This document shows positions 9,287 through 15,844 of a stretch of DNA of 64,000 bases, piece after piece (positions within the stretch are counted from its first letter, which is position 1; each line of letters opens with the position of its first letter). Source of the stretch: an uncultured Eubacteriales bacterium (GTDB taxonomy: Bacteria > Bacillota > Clostridia > Oscillospirales > Acutalibacteraceae); the NCBI GenBank assembly GCA_934446475.1, contig CAKSEH010000004.1, forward strand, positions 49,053-113,052. The letters run 5' to 3'. The notes below the pieces were generated by a model. It ran no database searches, was not told the DNA's origin, and was given only the letters and a program-made list of their open reading frames with translations. The position numbers and the translations under genes are program-made.

Positions 9287-9517
9287 ATGAAAACCGATTT
9301 TCCCGAAAGATATATTACCTTAGGCTTAAAAATTGCATACTACAGGAAGAAGGCAGGATATACACAGGAAGTCCTTGCAGAAATGGTTGATAGAAGTGTT
9401 AATTTTATCGGTCAGGTTGAAGGTCCGGGTACTGTTCGAGGAGTATCGCTTGAAACCCTGTTTAAAATCTCACAGGTGCTTAATGTTCCGCCCTCAAAAT
9501 TATTGGAAGAAGATTGA
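9287..9517 (+). CDS. XRE-family helix-turn-helix regulator, small
   Basis: DNA-binding protein of 76 aa made almost entirely of one Cro/C1-type HTH domain: L-G-L-K-I-A-Y-Y-R-K-K-A-G-Y-T-Q-E helix 1-2, a recognition segment around V-D-R-S-V-N-F-I-G-Q-V-E-G, and a final L-F-K-I-S-Q-V-L-N-V helix. No ligand or dimerisation domain is present. AGAGGCG ribosome site. It is divergent from the SLOG gene across a 215-bp gap with two palindromes, suggesting local (auto)regulation. A rho-independent-like hairpin follows. Confidence 0.82.
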   Translation: MKTDFPERYITLGLKIAYYRKKAGYTQEVLAEMVDRSVNFIGQVEGPGTVRGVSLETLFKISQVLNVPPSKLLEED

Positions 9518-9540
9518 AAAATTAAATAAAAAAATCAAAA

Positions 9541-9571
9541 CCCTCTGTGCCGAAAGTTCCGGCATAGAGGG
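9541..9571 (+). terminator. hairpin after the XRE gene
   Basis: CCCTCTGTGCCG and CGGCATAGAGGG form a 12-bp stem with one G-T pair; the following tract is only moderately T-rich, so termination is probable but not certain. Confidence 0.55.
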
Positions 9572-9671
9572 TTAATTTGTGGAAAAATAATCGTTTTTTT
9601 AAATCGTGTTTTTATAGAGTAAATATCCGTTCGGAGTTAATTTATAGAATGATAAATGTTTTTAAAAATAC

Positions 9672-9908
9672 CCCTCAGTCAGCCATACGGCTGACAGCTC
9701 CCCTCTGTTTGCCAAAGCAAAAGAAGGGAGCCTGAAAAGACAATAAAGCCTTATCTTTACAGTAAAACCGTATTGAATATATAGGCTCCCTTGTGTAAAG
9801 GGTAGCCGAAGGCGGCTTAAGCGGTAGTGAATGACAGTCCGGGGGACTGTCAGAGCCGTGAGGTGACCGAACCGCAGTGAGAAATGGCGAGCGCAGCGAG
9901 ACTGAGGG
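9672..9908. repeat. MITE-like element A1
   Basis: 237-bp element bounded by the inverted ends CCCTCAGTC and GACTGAGGG, with an inner inverted pair AGGGAGCCT / AGGCTCCCT and a nested GACAGTCC / GGACTGTC hairpin. It encodes no protein. Similar copies lie at 10060 (partial), 13008 and 13461 (partial). This type of CCCTCAGTC/GGGAGCC repeat is familiar from gut Clostridia genomes, probably non-autonomous and mobile; no transposase is present here. Confidence 0.7.
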
Positions 9909-10205
9909 ATTGTTTAAAAGCTTAAATCAATGCAGTGACTTAAATATTAGAGATTAAACATAAAAATTTAAAATGTTAAAGCTTAAGAAATTTAATCAAA
10001 ACTAAAGCATTAAATACTAAATATAAAATTAAAAATATAACTTCACAAGGAAAGAATACCCCTCAGTCAGCCATACGGCTGACAGCTCCCCTCTGTTTGC
10101 CAAAGCAAAAGAAGGGAGCCTTAAGAGGAGATATTTTTGCTCAATGTTATTCAGACATTTCCCTGAGCACGGGGAATAACCACTGTTTTGTTTTACGACA
10201 AAAAG
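9782..10205. repeat. left copy of the ~420-bp inverted flank
   Basis: This segment (right half of A1, an AT-rich 143-bp spacer, partial A2) reappears inverted at 13173-13598 with only scattered differences. The two copies bracket the ArsR/P-type ATPase genes like the arms of a composite element. The spacer at 9916-10058 is very A/T rich and holds no gene. Confidence 0.75.
10060..10205. repeat. MITE-like element A2, truncated
   Basis: Left half of the same repeat family, starting at CCCTCAGTC and running through GAAGGGAGCC into a segment with TTCAGACATTTCCC and CCACTGTTTTG that is also found inside element B1. Homology to B1 stops near 10205, so the copy is cut on the right. The following stretch to 10449 has no convincing gene. 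Confidence 0.65.
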
Positions 10206-10449
10206 AAAGAATCCGAAGCAAAAGAATTAAGACCTACTTTTCCGCAAAATAAATCAAATATAAAATATAAGAATAAAAAACAAGGTTTGTTATACAAGAG
10301 CAAAAAATATACAGAATTCTTTGCCGTAATTCCACATAATTTTTTATTTGATTGCTGCAAAAGCACTGTTTGTGATTTCATTGAATTTTTTTAACTTCAT
10401 AGCCGTAAGCAGGCAATTCTTTTTTTGTATTTTAAATTTAAAAAGATTT

Positions 10450-10479
10450 AAAGACGGCAGGAATTTTCCTGCCGTCTTT
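10450..10479 (-). terminator. terminator of the metal ATPase operon
   Basis: Perfect inverted repeat GACGGCAGG-N6-CCTGCCGTC extended by A/T pairs, located 50 bp behind the ATPase stop codon and followed by T-rich sequence on the minus strand. Confidence 0.8.
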
Positions 10480-10529
10480 TAAGACAAAAACAATTCGGAT
10501 TGCCGAATACGATATTATTTCAGCGACTC

Positions 10530-12377
10530 TCATATCTGTGACGAACGCATTGAATTTAAAACCGCAAGTACAAGCACGCCTGCGTCGGCAAAGGCTGCAA
10601 GCCACATAACGCCGGGAACTGCAAAAGCCGACATAACAAGAACCGCCAATTTCACCGCCATTGCAAAAACAGTGTTTTCTTTCGCTATATGCATAGTCTT
10701 CCTTGCTATTTTAACCGCAAGCGGAAGTTTTGCAAGGCTATCGTTCATTATAACTATATCGGCGGCTTCTATGGCAGCATCCGAACCTAAACCGCCCATA
10801 GCAACGCCCACATCTGCCCTTGCAAGTACGGGAGCATCGTTTATGCCGTCTCCGACAAACGCCGTTGCGCCTTTCGAATCGGAAATAATTTCCTCTAAAC
10901 AACTTACTTTGCCGTCAGGCATAAGTTCTGAACGGTATGAATCTATGCCGACTTCCTTTGCAACCGCAGCTGCGGTCTTTTCATTATCGCCGGTAAGCAT
11001 ATAGGTCTTGACACCGTTTTGCTTAAGGCATTGAACAGCCGTTTTTGAATCGGGTTTTACAGTATCCGATATAACTATGTGACCGTAATACTCATTATCG
11101 CAGGCAATGTGAACTACGGTCCCCTGCTTATGACAGTCGTGATATTCAATACCGAACTGCTTCATAAGCTTGCCGTTACCGACAAGAATACGTCTTTTGC
11201 CTATGGTTGCGCAAACTCCCTTTCCGGAAAGTTCTTCGGTGTTTTCCGCTGTCATCTGAGGGGGGATTTCACCGCAGGCATTTTTAAGCGACATTGATAT
11301 GGGATGCGTACTGAAACTTTCGGCAGCCGCCGCAAGTTTTAAAAGGCTTTTTTCATCTATTATATTAGGATGAACAGCCGTTACCTCAAAATTACCACGG
11401 GTTATTGTGCCGCTTTTATCAAATACGGCATTTTCAAGTTTTGATAATGTTTCAAGAGACTCGGAACCCTTTATAAGTATTCCTCTTTTCGAAGCTCCGC
11501 CTATTCCGCTGAAAAAGCTCAAAGGAATGGAGACAACAAGTGCACACGGACAAGATGCAACGAGGAATGTTAAAGCACTGTAGAGCCAGCGAGTGGGATT
11601 TCCGGTTATGATTGAAGGAATTATTGCAAGCAATACAGCAAGCGTAACTACGACAGGCGTATACACTTTTGAAAATTTCGTTATAAACTTCTCGGTCTTT
11701 GCTTTTTTCTCGGCAGAGTGTTCAACAAGTTCAAGTATTCTGCTTACAGTTGATTCGGCATACACGCTCTCCACCCTTATTTTTATAAGTCCGGTCAGAT
11801 TGACGCATCCGCCGAATGCCTTATCCGAAACTCTGAGGGTTCTCGGGAAAGATTCTCCCGTAAGAGCGGAAGTGTCCGCAGAACTTTCTCCGAAAATAAC
11901 CTCGCCGTCAAGCGGTATCCTTTCGCCCGGCTTTACAACTATAATATCGCCCTTTTTAACTTCCTCGGGAGAAACGGTCTTTATCTCACCGTTTATCTCA
12001 ACATCGGCAGTATCGGGTCTTATGTTCATAAGCTCGCCTATAGAACGGCGGCTCCTGTCGGACGCTATATGTTCAAACAATTCGCCTACCGAGAAGAACA
12101 GCATAACAAACACTGCCTCTGGATATTCGCCTATGGCAAAAGCGCCTATGGTTGCAACACTCATCAAAAAGCACTCATCAAAAATTTCACCGTGCGCTAT
12201 ATTCGAAAAAGATTCAAATATAACCTCATATCCGACTATCAGATACGGAACGGCATAAATAAGAATGTTTGCCCAAACGGGAAGGTCGGTAAAAAACACT
12301 TTTGTTACGAGCGCCGCAACTGCAAGCAAAACGCCCGACAGAATAATTTTAACAACATCTTCCTTATGTTCTTTCAT
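10530..12377 (-). CDS. heavy-metal P1B-type ATPase (Zn/Cd/Co type)
   Basis: Membrane pump of 615 aa that uses ATP to export divalent metal. There is no N-terminal heavy-metal-associated domain; the protein starts directly with membrane helices. Motifs in order: L-T-G-E-S near 171 (actuator), S-C-P-C-A-L in the transport helix near 277, D-K-S-G-T-I-T near 320 (phosphorylation site, Ser in place of the almost invariant Thr), T-H-P-I-S, M-L-T-G-D-N, and V-G-D-G-I-N-D-A-P near 509. A late helix has K-L plus A-D-A-G, the pattern of ZntA/CadA-like pumps, so Zn, Cd or Pb are likely. RBS GGAGGG lies in the end of the ArsR gene two bases upstream. The operon sits between inverted MITE-like arrays, suggesting acquisition. 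Confidence 0.9.
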   Translation of the reverse strand: MKEHKEDVVKIILSGVLLAVAALVTKVFFTDLPVWANILIYAVPYLIVGYEVIFESFSNIAHGEIFDECFLMSVATIGAFAIGEYPEAVFVMLFFSVGELFEHIASDRSRRSIGELMNIRPDTADVEINGEIKTVSPEEVKKGDIIVVKPGERIPLDGEVIFGESSADTSALTGESFPRTLRVSDKAFGGCVNLTGLIKIRVESVYAESTVSRILELVEHSAEKKAKTEKFITKFSKVYTPVVVTLAVLLAIIPSIITGNPTRWLYSALTFLVASCPCALVVSIPLSFFSGIGGASKRGILIKGSESLETLSKLENAVFDKSGTITRGNFEVTAVHPNIIDEKSLLKLAAAAESFSTHPISMSLKNACGEIPPQMTAENTEELSGKGVCATIGKRRILVGNGKLMKQFGIEYHDCHKQGTVVHIACDNEYYGHIVISDTVKPDSKTAVQCLKQNGVKTYMLTGDNEKTAAAVAKEVGIDSYRSELMPDGKVSCLEEIISDSKGATAFVGDGINDAPVLARADVGVAMGGLGSDAAIEAADIVIMNDSLAKLPLAVKIARKTMHIAKENTVFAMAVKLAVLVMSAFAVPGVMWLAAFADAGVLVLAVLNSMRSSQI

Positions 12378-12379
12378 AT

Positions 12380-12748
12380 TTATCCCTCCGTTATATGTTC
12401 CATACCTTGCGCAAGTATGGTTTTAACATGCTCATCTGCCAAAGAATAATAACAGGTTTTTCCTTCCCTGCGGTATTTTACAAGTCCGGCAGATTTTAAA
12501 ACTCTTAACTGGTGAGATATAGCAGACATTGTCATATTTAAAATTTCCGCTATATCACACACGCAAACCTCATTTTCGTAAAGAACATAAAGTATTCTTA
12601 TTCTTGTGCTGTCGCCGAATATCCTGTAAAGGTCGGCAAGGTCATAAAGTGTGTCAATATCGGGCATAAGCTCTTCGGCTATGCTCACCGCATCCTTTTT
12701 CGGAGATATATCACCTTCAAAGTTTGCGGATTTTGTATTTTCAGCCAT
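12380..12748 (-). CDS. ArsR/SmtB-family metal-sensing repressor
   Basis: Winged-helix repressor of 122 aa in the CadC/SmtB style. Seen: L-A-D-L-Y-R-I-F-G-D-S-T-R-I-R-I-L, the metal-site region E-V-C-V-C-D-I-A-E-I-L, recognition helix S-A-I-S-H-Q-L-R-V-L-K, and the wing K-Y-R-R-E-G-K-T-C-Y-Y-S-L. The start at 12748 is preferred because GGGGTGAT stands five bases before it; an upstream ATG at 12784 would lie only about ten bases from the predicted transcript start and inside the operator. It is translationally linked to the ATPase and should release DNA on metal binding. Confidence 0.88.
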   Translation of the reverse strand: MAENTKSANFEGDISPKKDAVSIAEELMPDIDTLYDLADLYRIFGDSTRIRILYVLYENEVCVCDIAEILNMTMSAISHQLRVLKSAGLVKYRREGKTCYYSLADEHVKTILAQGMEHITEG

Positions 12749-12762
12749 TATATCACCCCATA

Positions 12763-12830
12763 AATCGTTTAAACGATTGAACACTTATTCAACTGTTTGT
12801 TATTATAATACTGATATTTCATTTTGTCAA
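12763..12830 (-). promoter_or_regulatory. promoter and operators of the arsR-ATPase operon
   Basis: Minus-strand TTGACA (12825-12830), 17 bp, TATAAT (12802-12807): a full-consensus promoter. Directly downstream are TTGAA-N6-TTCAA (12777-12792) and the perfect 16-bp palindrome AATCGTTT-AAACGATT (12763-12778). The former resembles ArsR/SmtB operators; both cover the transcription start, fitting repression by the encoded ArsR protein. Confidence 0.75.
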
Positions 12831-13007
12831 GTGAATTTTTATTATGTTTATAAAAAATAAAATGTTCTGCAATAAATTGCAAGGTGACTCAACGGCCAAA
12901 TGCAATTTACCTCTTGCCTTTTCAAACGAGCTCTTTTTGACACTAAAATTTTAATGTTTAAACTTTTTAATATTTAAGTCACTGCATTGGTTTAAGCTTT
13001 CAACAAT

Positions 13008-13317
13008 CCCTCAGTCTCGCTGCGATTCGGTCACCTCACGGCTCTGACAGTGCCCAGGACTGTCATTCACTACCGTTCGGCCGCCTTCGGCTACCCTTTA
13101 CACAAGGGAGCCTATATATTCAATGAAGTTTCACTGCTAAAATAAAGCTATACTGCCTCTTAGGCTCCCTTATTTTTGTCGTAAGACAAAACAGTGGTTA
13201 TTCCCCGTGCTCAGGGAAATGTCTGAATAACATTGAGCAAAAATATCTCCTCTTAAGGCTCCCTTCTTTTGCTTTGGCAAACAGAGGGGAGCTGTCAGCC
13301 GTATGGCTGACTGAGGG
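13008..13317. repeat. MITE-like element B1 with an internal insertion
   Basis: Full element with ends CCCTCAGTC and GACTGAGGG, about 73 bp longer than A1 because it contains the GTCGTAAGACAAAACAGTGG...TATCTCCTC segment seen in A2. An AT-rich spacer copy precedes it (about 12946-13003). The gap from 12831 to 13007 holds no gene. Confidence 0.65.
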
Positions 13318-13598
13318 GTATTCTTTCCTCGTGAATTTATATTTTTAATTTTATATTTAGTCTTTAATGCTTTAGTTTTGATTAAATTTCTTAAGTTTTA
13401 ACATTTTAAATTTTTATGTTTAATCTTTGATATTTTAGTTTCTGCTTTAATTCAAGTTTTAACAATCCTTCCGTCACGGCTACGCCGTGCCACCGTCTCG
13501 CTGCGATTCGGTCACCACACGGCTCTGACAGTCCACCGGACTGTCATTCACTACTGTTCGGATGCCTTCGCCTACCCTTTACACCAGGGAGCCTATGT
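13173..13598. repeat. right copy of the ~420-bp inverted flank
   Basis: Inverted counterpart of 9782-10205: right part of B1, AT-rich spacer (13318-13460), and truncated element B2. Together with the left copy it encloses about 3 kb with the metal resistance genes. Confidence 0.75.
13461..13598. repeat. MITE-like element B2, truncated
   Basis: Half element beginning AACAATCCTTCCGTC and ending near ACACCAGGGAGCC; a 24-bp insertion-like difference (CACGGCTACGCCGTGCCACC, itself a small hairpin) sits near its start compared with B1. No gene. Confidence 0.55.
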
Positions 13599-13651
13599 GG
13601 TAATCGGTTTAGCCGATAGCTTTTTGACGAAACTCGGAATTTTTTGTACTT

Positions 13652-13688
13652 AAAAAGGAACTGTGGAAAAATTCCCACAGTTCCTTTT
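13652..13688 (-). terminator. terminator of the surface protein gene
   Basis: Stem AAAAGGAACTGTGG / CCACAGTTCCTTTT with a short loop and T run on the minus strand, 22 bp behind the stop codon. Confidence 0.8.
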
Positions 13689-13709
13689 GATTTGAAATGT
13701 CAAAGTTTA

Positions 13710-15320
13710 TTATCTCTTTTTAAGAGCCTTTGCAGTGCCGAAAACGCCTGCCGCACTCAAAGCGAAGAGAGAAACGAGAAGAGTTACGCTCTCGCCTGTC
13801 TTGTTTGATTTACCGGTTGAAGCGCCCGTTCCCGAACCGCCGGTCGTGCTGCCGCCGGTTGTGCCGCCGGTTGTGCCGCCGTTGTTCTTGGGATTTATAA
13901 CAGTGTTGGTAAGAACGTCGGTATATACGCCGTCGCTTGAAACCTTAGCAATTCTGAAGTTGTCAAAATCAACATTAGCTGGGAGCGACCTATCCTGTGT
14001 CTGAATGGAAATTCTCAAATAAATTCCCTTATCTGCGCCTGCAGGTACTTTAAGAGCGCAGTTAGTGGGAAGAGCATAAGTTCCCCAACCGTCTGCACCG
14101 GCTGCTTTTACTTCCTTAGCGCCGTTGATATCGGTTGCTACTCTGCCGTTAAATCCGTCAATACTTACCGTCTGTGTATAAGAACCGCCGTACATTATCT
14201 GAGAAAGATAAATCTGATATTTCTGGTCTGCACTTCCGAGTTTACGGTCATAAACGAGTGTTACTTCATCGCCCGCATTAACACCATCTATCTTAAATAC
14301 GGGCGAAGTTATACCGCCCCATTCTGCTGTTGACTTAAGATTTAAATACTTATTGTTTCCGTTAGTCTTTATCTGAACATAGTCGGTTGCAGCCTTCTGA
14401 CCGTCACCGTCGCCGCCTGCCCAATATCTAAGACCGTTTGAAAAATCAAGATTAAGGGGCTTGTTGAGCGGCTTATGGAAAGTGTTTATATTGCCTGTTG
14501 CTTTAAAGCCCTCTTCTTCCGTTCCGAAAGAAAGATCTTCTTCGTCGCTTACAGGTGCAAATGTTATTTCCTTGCCTGTTTCAATGTCATAGTATTTTCC
14601 GTCTGCAAGTTTAGCAAGGCGGATATTGTCTATAGCTGATTTACAAGTCTCATTACTGAAAACTGCTGCTGTTATATCGAAAACATAATCGCCTGCGGCT
14701 ATGCCTTCAGTTTCCGATGCGGCAGTTGTTGAAGCCTGTGCAGTATTCTTTACTTTTGTTGCAAGGGTTTTCCAAGCGCTCTTAACGGTTGCCGGTTTCA
14801 AAACGGAGCAGTCGGTTATACCGCTGTTTGTCAACTCTTTATCAGGATTACGCTGATAAGCCTTTACCTGGAGCTTATCGGTGCCGTCACTAAGATAATC
14901 AAACATAACGACAATGTTGTCGCCGGCGTTGAGCTTATCCTTCGGAACACCTATTCTGACCGAGCGCAGACCTCTGTAGGTAGTACCGGAAGTACCGTTG
15001 AACTGAAAATACTTATTTCCGCCTTCGGTTTTAATCGCACCGGATTTAGTGGGATAAACATTTGAACCGGATTCGGTCGTTGTCCAATACTTAAGGCCCT
15101 GCTCGAAATCACCGTTTTTCTGATATTTAGTTATTAAGATTTTTTGTCCGGATATTGAGGAGGCCTGTTCTCCGCCCTCGACGTTTACTATACCCTTATC
15201 CTCTGTTCCCTCAGGGGGGTTTGAGACATAAGCAAGCGCACTCAGCGCAGAAGCGAATGAGGCGACAATTACAGTTATCGCCACGATCAATGTCAGAACT
15301 TTTTTGCTGTGAATTTTCAT
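13710..15320 (-). CDS. secreted surface protein with two GLKYW-type modules and C-terminal anchor
   Basis: Extracellular protein of 536 aa, not assignable to a named family. Seen: Sec signal peptide (K-K-V-L-T-L-I-V-A-I-T-V core, cleavage after S-A-L-A near residue 30); two related modules starting with N-G-D-F-E-Q-G-L-K-Y-W (residue 70) and N-L-D-F-S-N-G-L-R-Y-W (near 293), each about 200 aa and apparently beta-rich; a G/T/S linker near 480-505; and a C-terminus S-N-K-T-G-E, hydrophobic helix, K-K-R, which resembles a degenerate LPxTG anchor. The same module motif occurs four times in the dockerin protein at 28773. Start chosen at the ATG after GGAGAA; an upstream ATG at 15344 would destroy the signal peptide's N-region. 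Role: probably carbohydrate or surface binding. Confidence 0.75.
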   Translation of the reverse strand: MKIHSKKVLTLIVAITVIVASFASALSALAYVSNPPEGTEDKGIVNVEGGEQASSISGQKILITKYQKNGDFEQGLKYWTTTESGSNVYPTKSGAIKTEGGNKYFQFNGTSGTTYRGLRSVRIGVPKDKLNAGDNIVVMFDYLSDGTDKLQVKAYQRNPDKELTNSGITDCSVLKPATVKSAWKTLATKVKNTAQASTTAASETEGIAAGDYVFDITAAVFSNETCKSAIDNIRLAKLADGKYYDIETGKEITFAPVSDEEDLSFGTEEEGFKATGNINTFHKPLNKPLNLDFSNGLRYWAGGDGDGQKAATDYVQIKTNGNNKYLNLKSTAEWGGITSPVFKIDGVNAGDEVTLVYDRKLGSADQKYQIYLSQIMYGGSYTQTVSIDGFNGRVATDINGAKEVKAAGADGWGTYALPTNCALKVPAGADKGIYLRISIQTQDRSLPANVDFDNFRIAKVSSDGVYTDVLTNTVINPKNNGGTTGGTTGGSTTGGSGTGASTGKSNKTGESVTLLVSLFALSAAGVFGTAKALKKR

Positions 15321-15364
15321 TTCTCCATATCTCCTTTTCAGCATAATGCATAATATTTTCAGAG

Positions 15365-15377
15365 AACCTGACAGGTT
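15365..15377. promoter_or_regulatory. palindrome AACCTG-A-CAGGTT at the transcription start
   Basis: Perfect 13-bp palindrome just downstream of the -10 box of the surface protein promoter; candidate operator for an unidentified regulator. Confidence 0.4.
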
Positions 15378-15378
15378 A

Positions 15379-15407
15379 ATTATAGCTCATAATCCTCAAA
15401 TTGTAAA
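15379..15407 (-). promoter_or_regulatory. promoter of the surface protein gene
   Basis: Minus-strand TTTACA, 17-bp spacer, TATAAT, about 60 bp before the start codon. Confidence 0.7.
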
Positions 15408-15485
15408 TACCTTTGTTAAAAGTTTGTGATAATTCACATCAAAATTAGAAATTCGTTGTACGAATTAACAAATTATTCGTTTTTA

Positions 15486-15513
15486 TTGATTTTTCATTTT
15501 AATATGATATAAT
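15486..15513 (+). promoter_or_regulatory. promoter of the glycine riboswitch transcript
   Basis: TTGATT, 16-bp spacer, TATAAT on the plus strand, about 20 bp before the riboswitch. Confidence 0.7.
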
Positions 15514-15529
15514 ATTTATTGTATGCTAT

Positions 15530-15718
15530 ATGAAACTTGCAGGAAATGCCTCAGGCAGCCGAAGGAGTAAAACTCTCAGGCGTTCCGTTTCGGAATAGAG
15601 ACTGTAAGCGGATAGAACTTTGGAGAAGTCGAAAGAAGAACTGTGCTTTCGGTGCCGAAGGGGCAAGCGGTATTAAACATTTATAACCGTCAATCTCTCA
15701 GGCAAAAGGACGAAGTTT
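15530..15718 (+). ncRNA. tandem glycine riboswitch
   Basis: Two aptamers in a row with the conserved gcvT-type segments: CAGCCGAAGGAGTAAAACTC then TCTCAGGC and GGAATAGAGACTG in the first, and GTGCCGAAGGGGCAAGC with AATCTCTCAGGCAAAAGGAC in the second. It precedes a sodium:alanine/glycine symporter, a known target class. A terminator hairpin with T run follows (15726-15778), so glycine most likely changes transcription read-through. Whether it is an ON or OFF switch is not visible; for permeases OFF control is plausible. Confidence 0.93.
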
Positions 15719-15725
15719 ATATATT

Positions 15726-15778
15726 ACCCTGTCCGGGTGTTATTTATTTTGCGGGCGGGACGGGTATTCGTTTTTTTA
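15726..15778 (+). terminator. riboswitch expression-platform terminator
   Basis: ACCC-T-GTCC pairs with GGAC-GGGT across a loop of about 23 bases, followed by a seven-T run; lies between the second glycine aptamer and the symporter start. Confidence 0.75.
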
Positions 15779-15844
15779 TTCTCCGAAGGACGCATATTTG
15801 CGTCTTTTATTTTTTATAATTTAAAGAATCAAGGGGGAAAGAAA

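Noticed and set aside
10188..10394. A 68-codon frame beside the truncated repeat A2.
   Set aside because: Starts inside repeat sequence, has very A/T-rich composition, Lys-rich low-complexity product and no ribosome site.
12749..12784. Longer N-terminus for the ArsR protein from the ATG at 12784.
   Set aside because: That ATG lies in the operator, about ten bases from the predicted transcript start, and without a ribosome site; the 12748 ATG has a good one.
9672..13598. Repeat arrays considered as insertion sequences with a transposase.
   Set aside because: No transposase-like frame exists between the ends; only non-coding MITE-like copies are seen.
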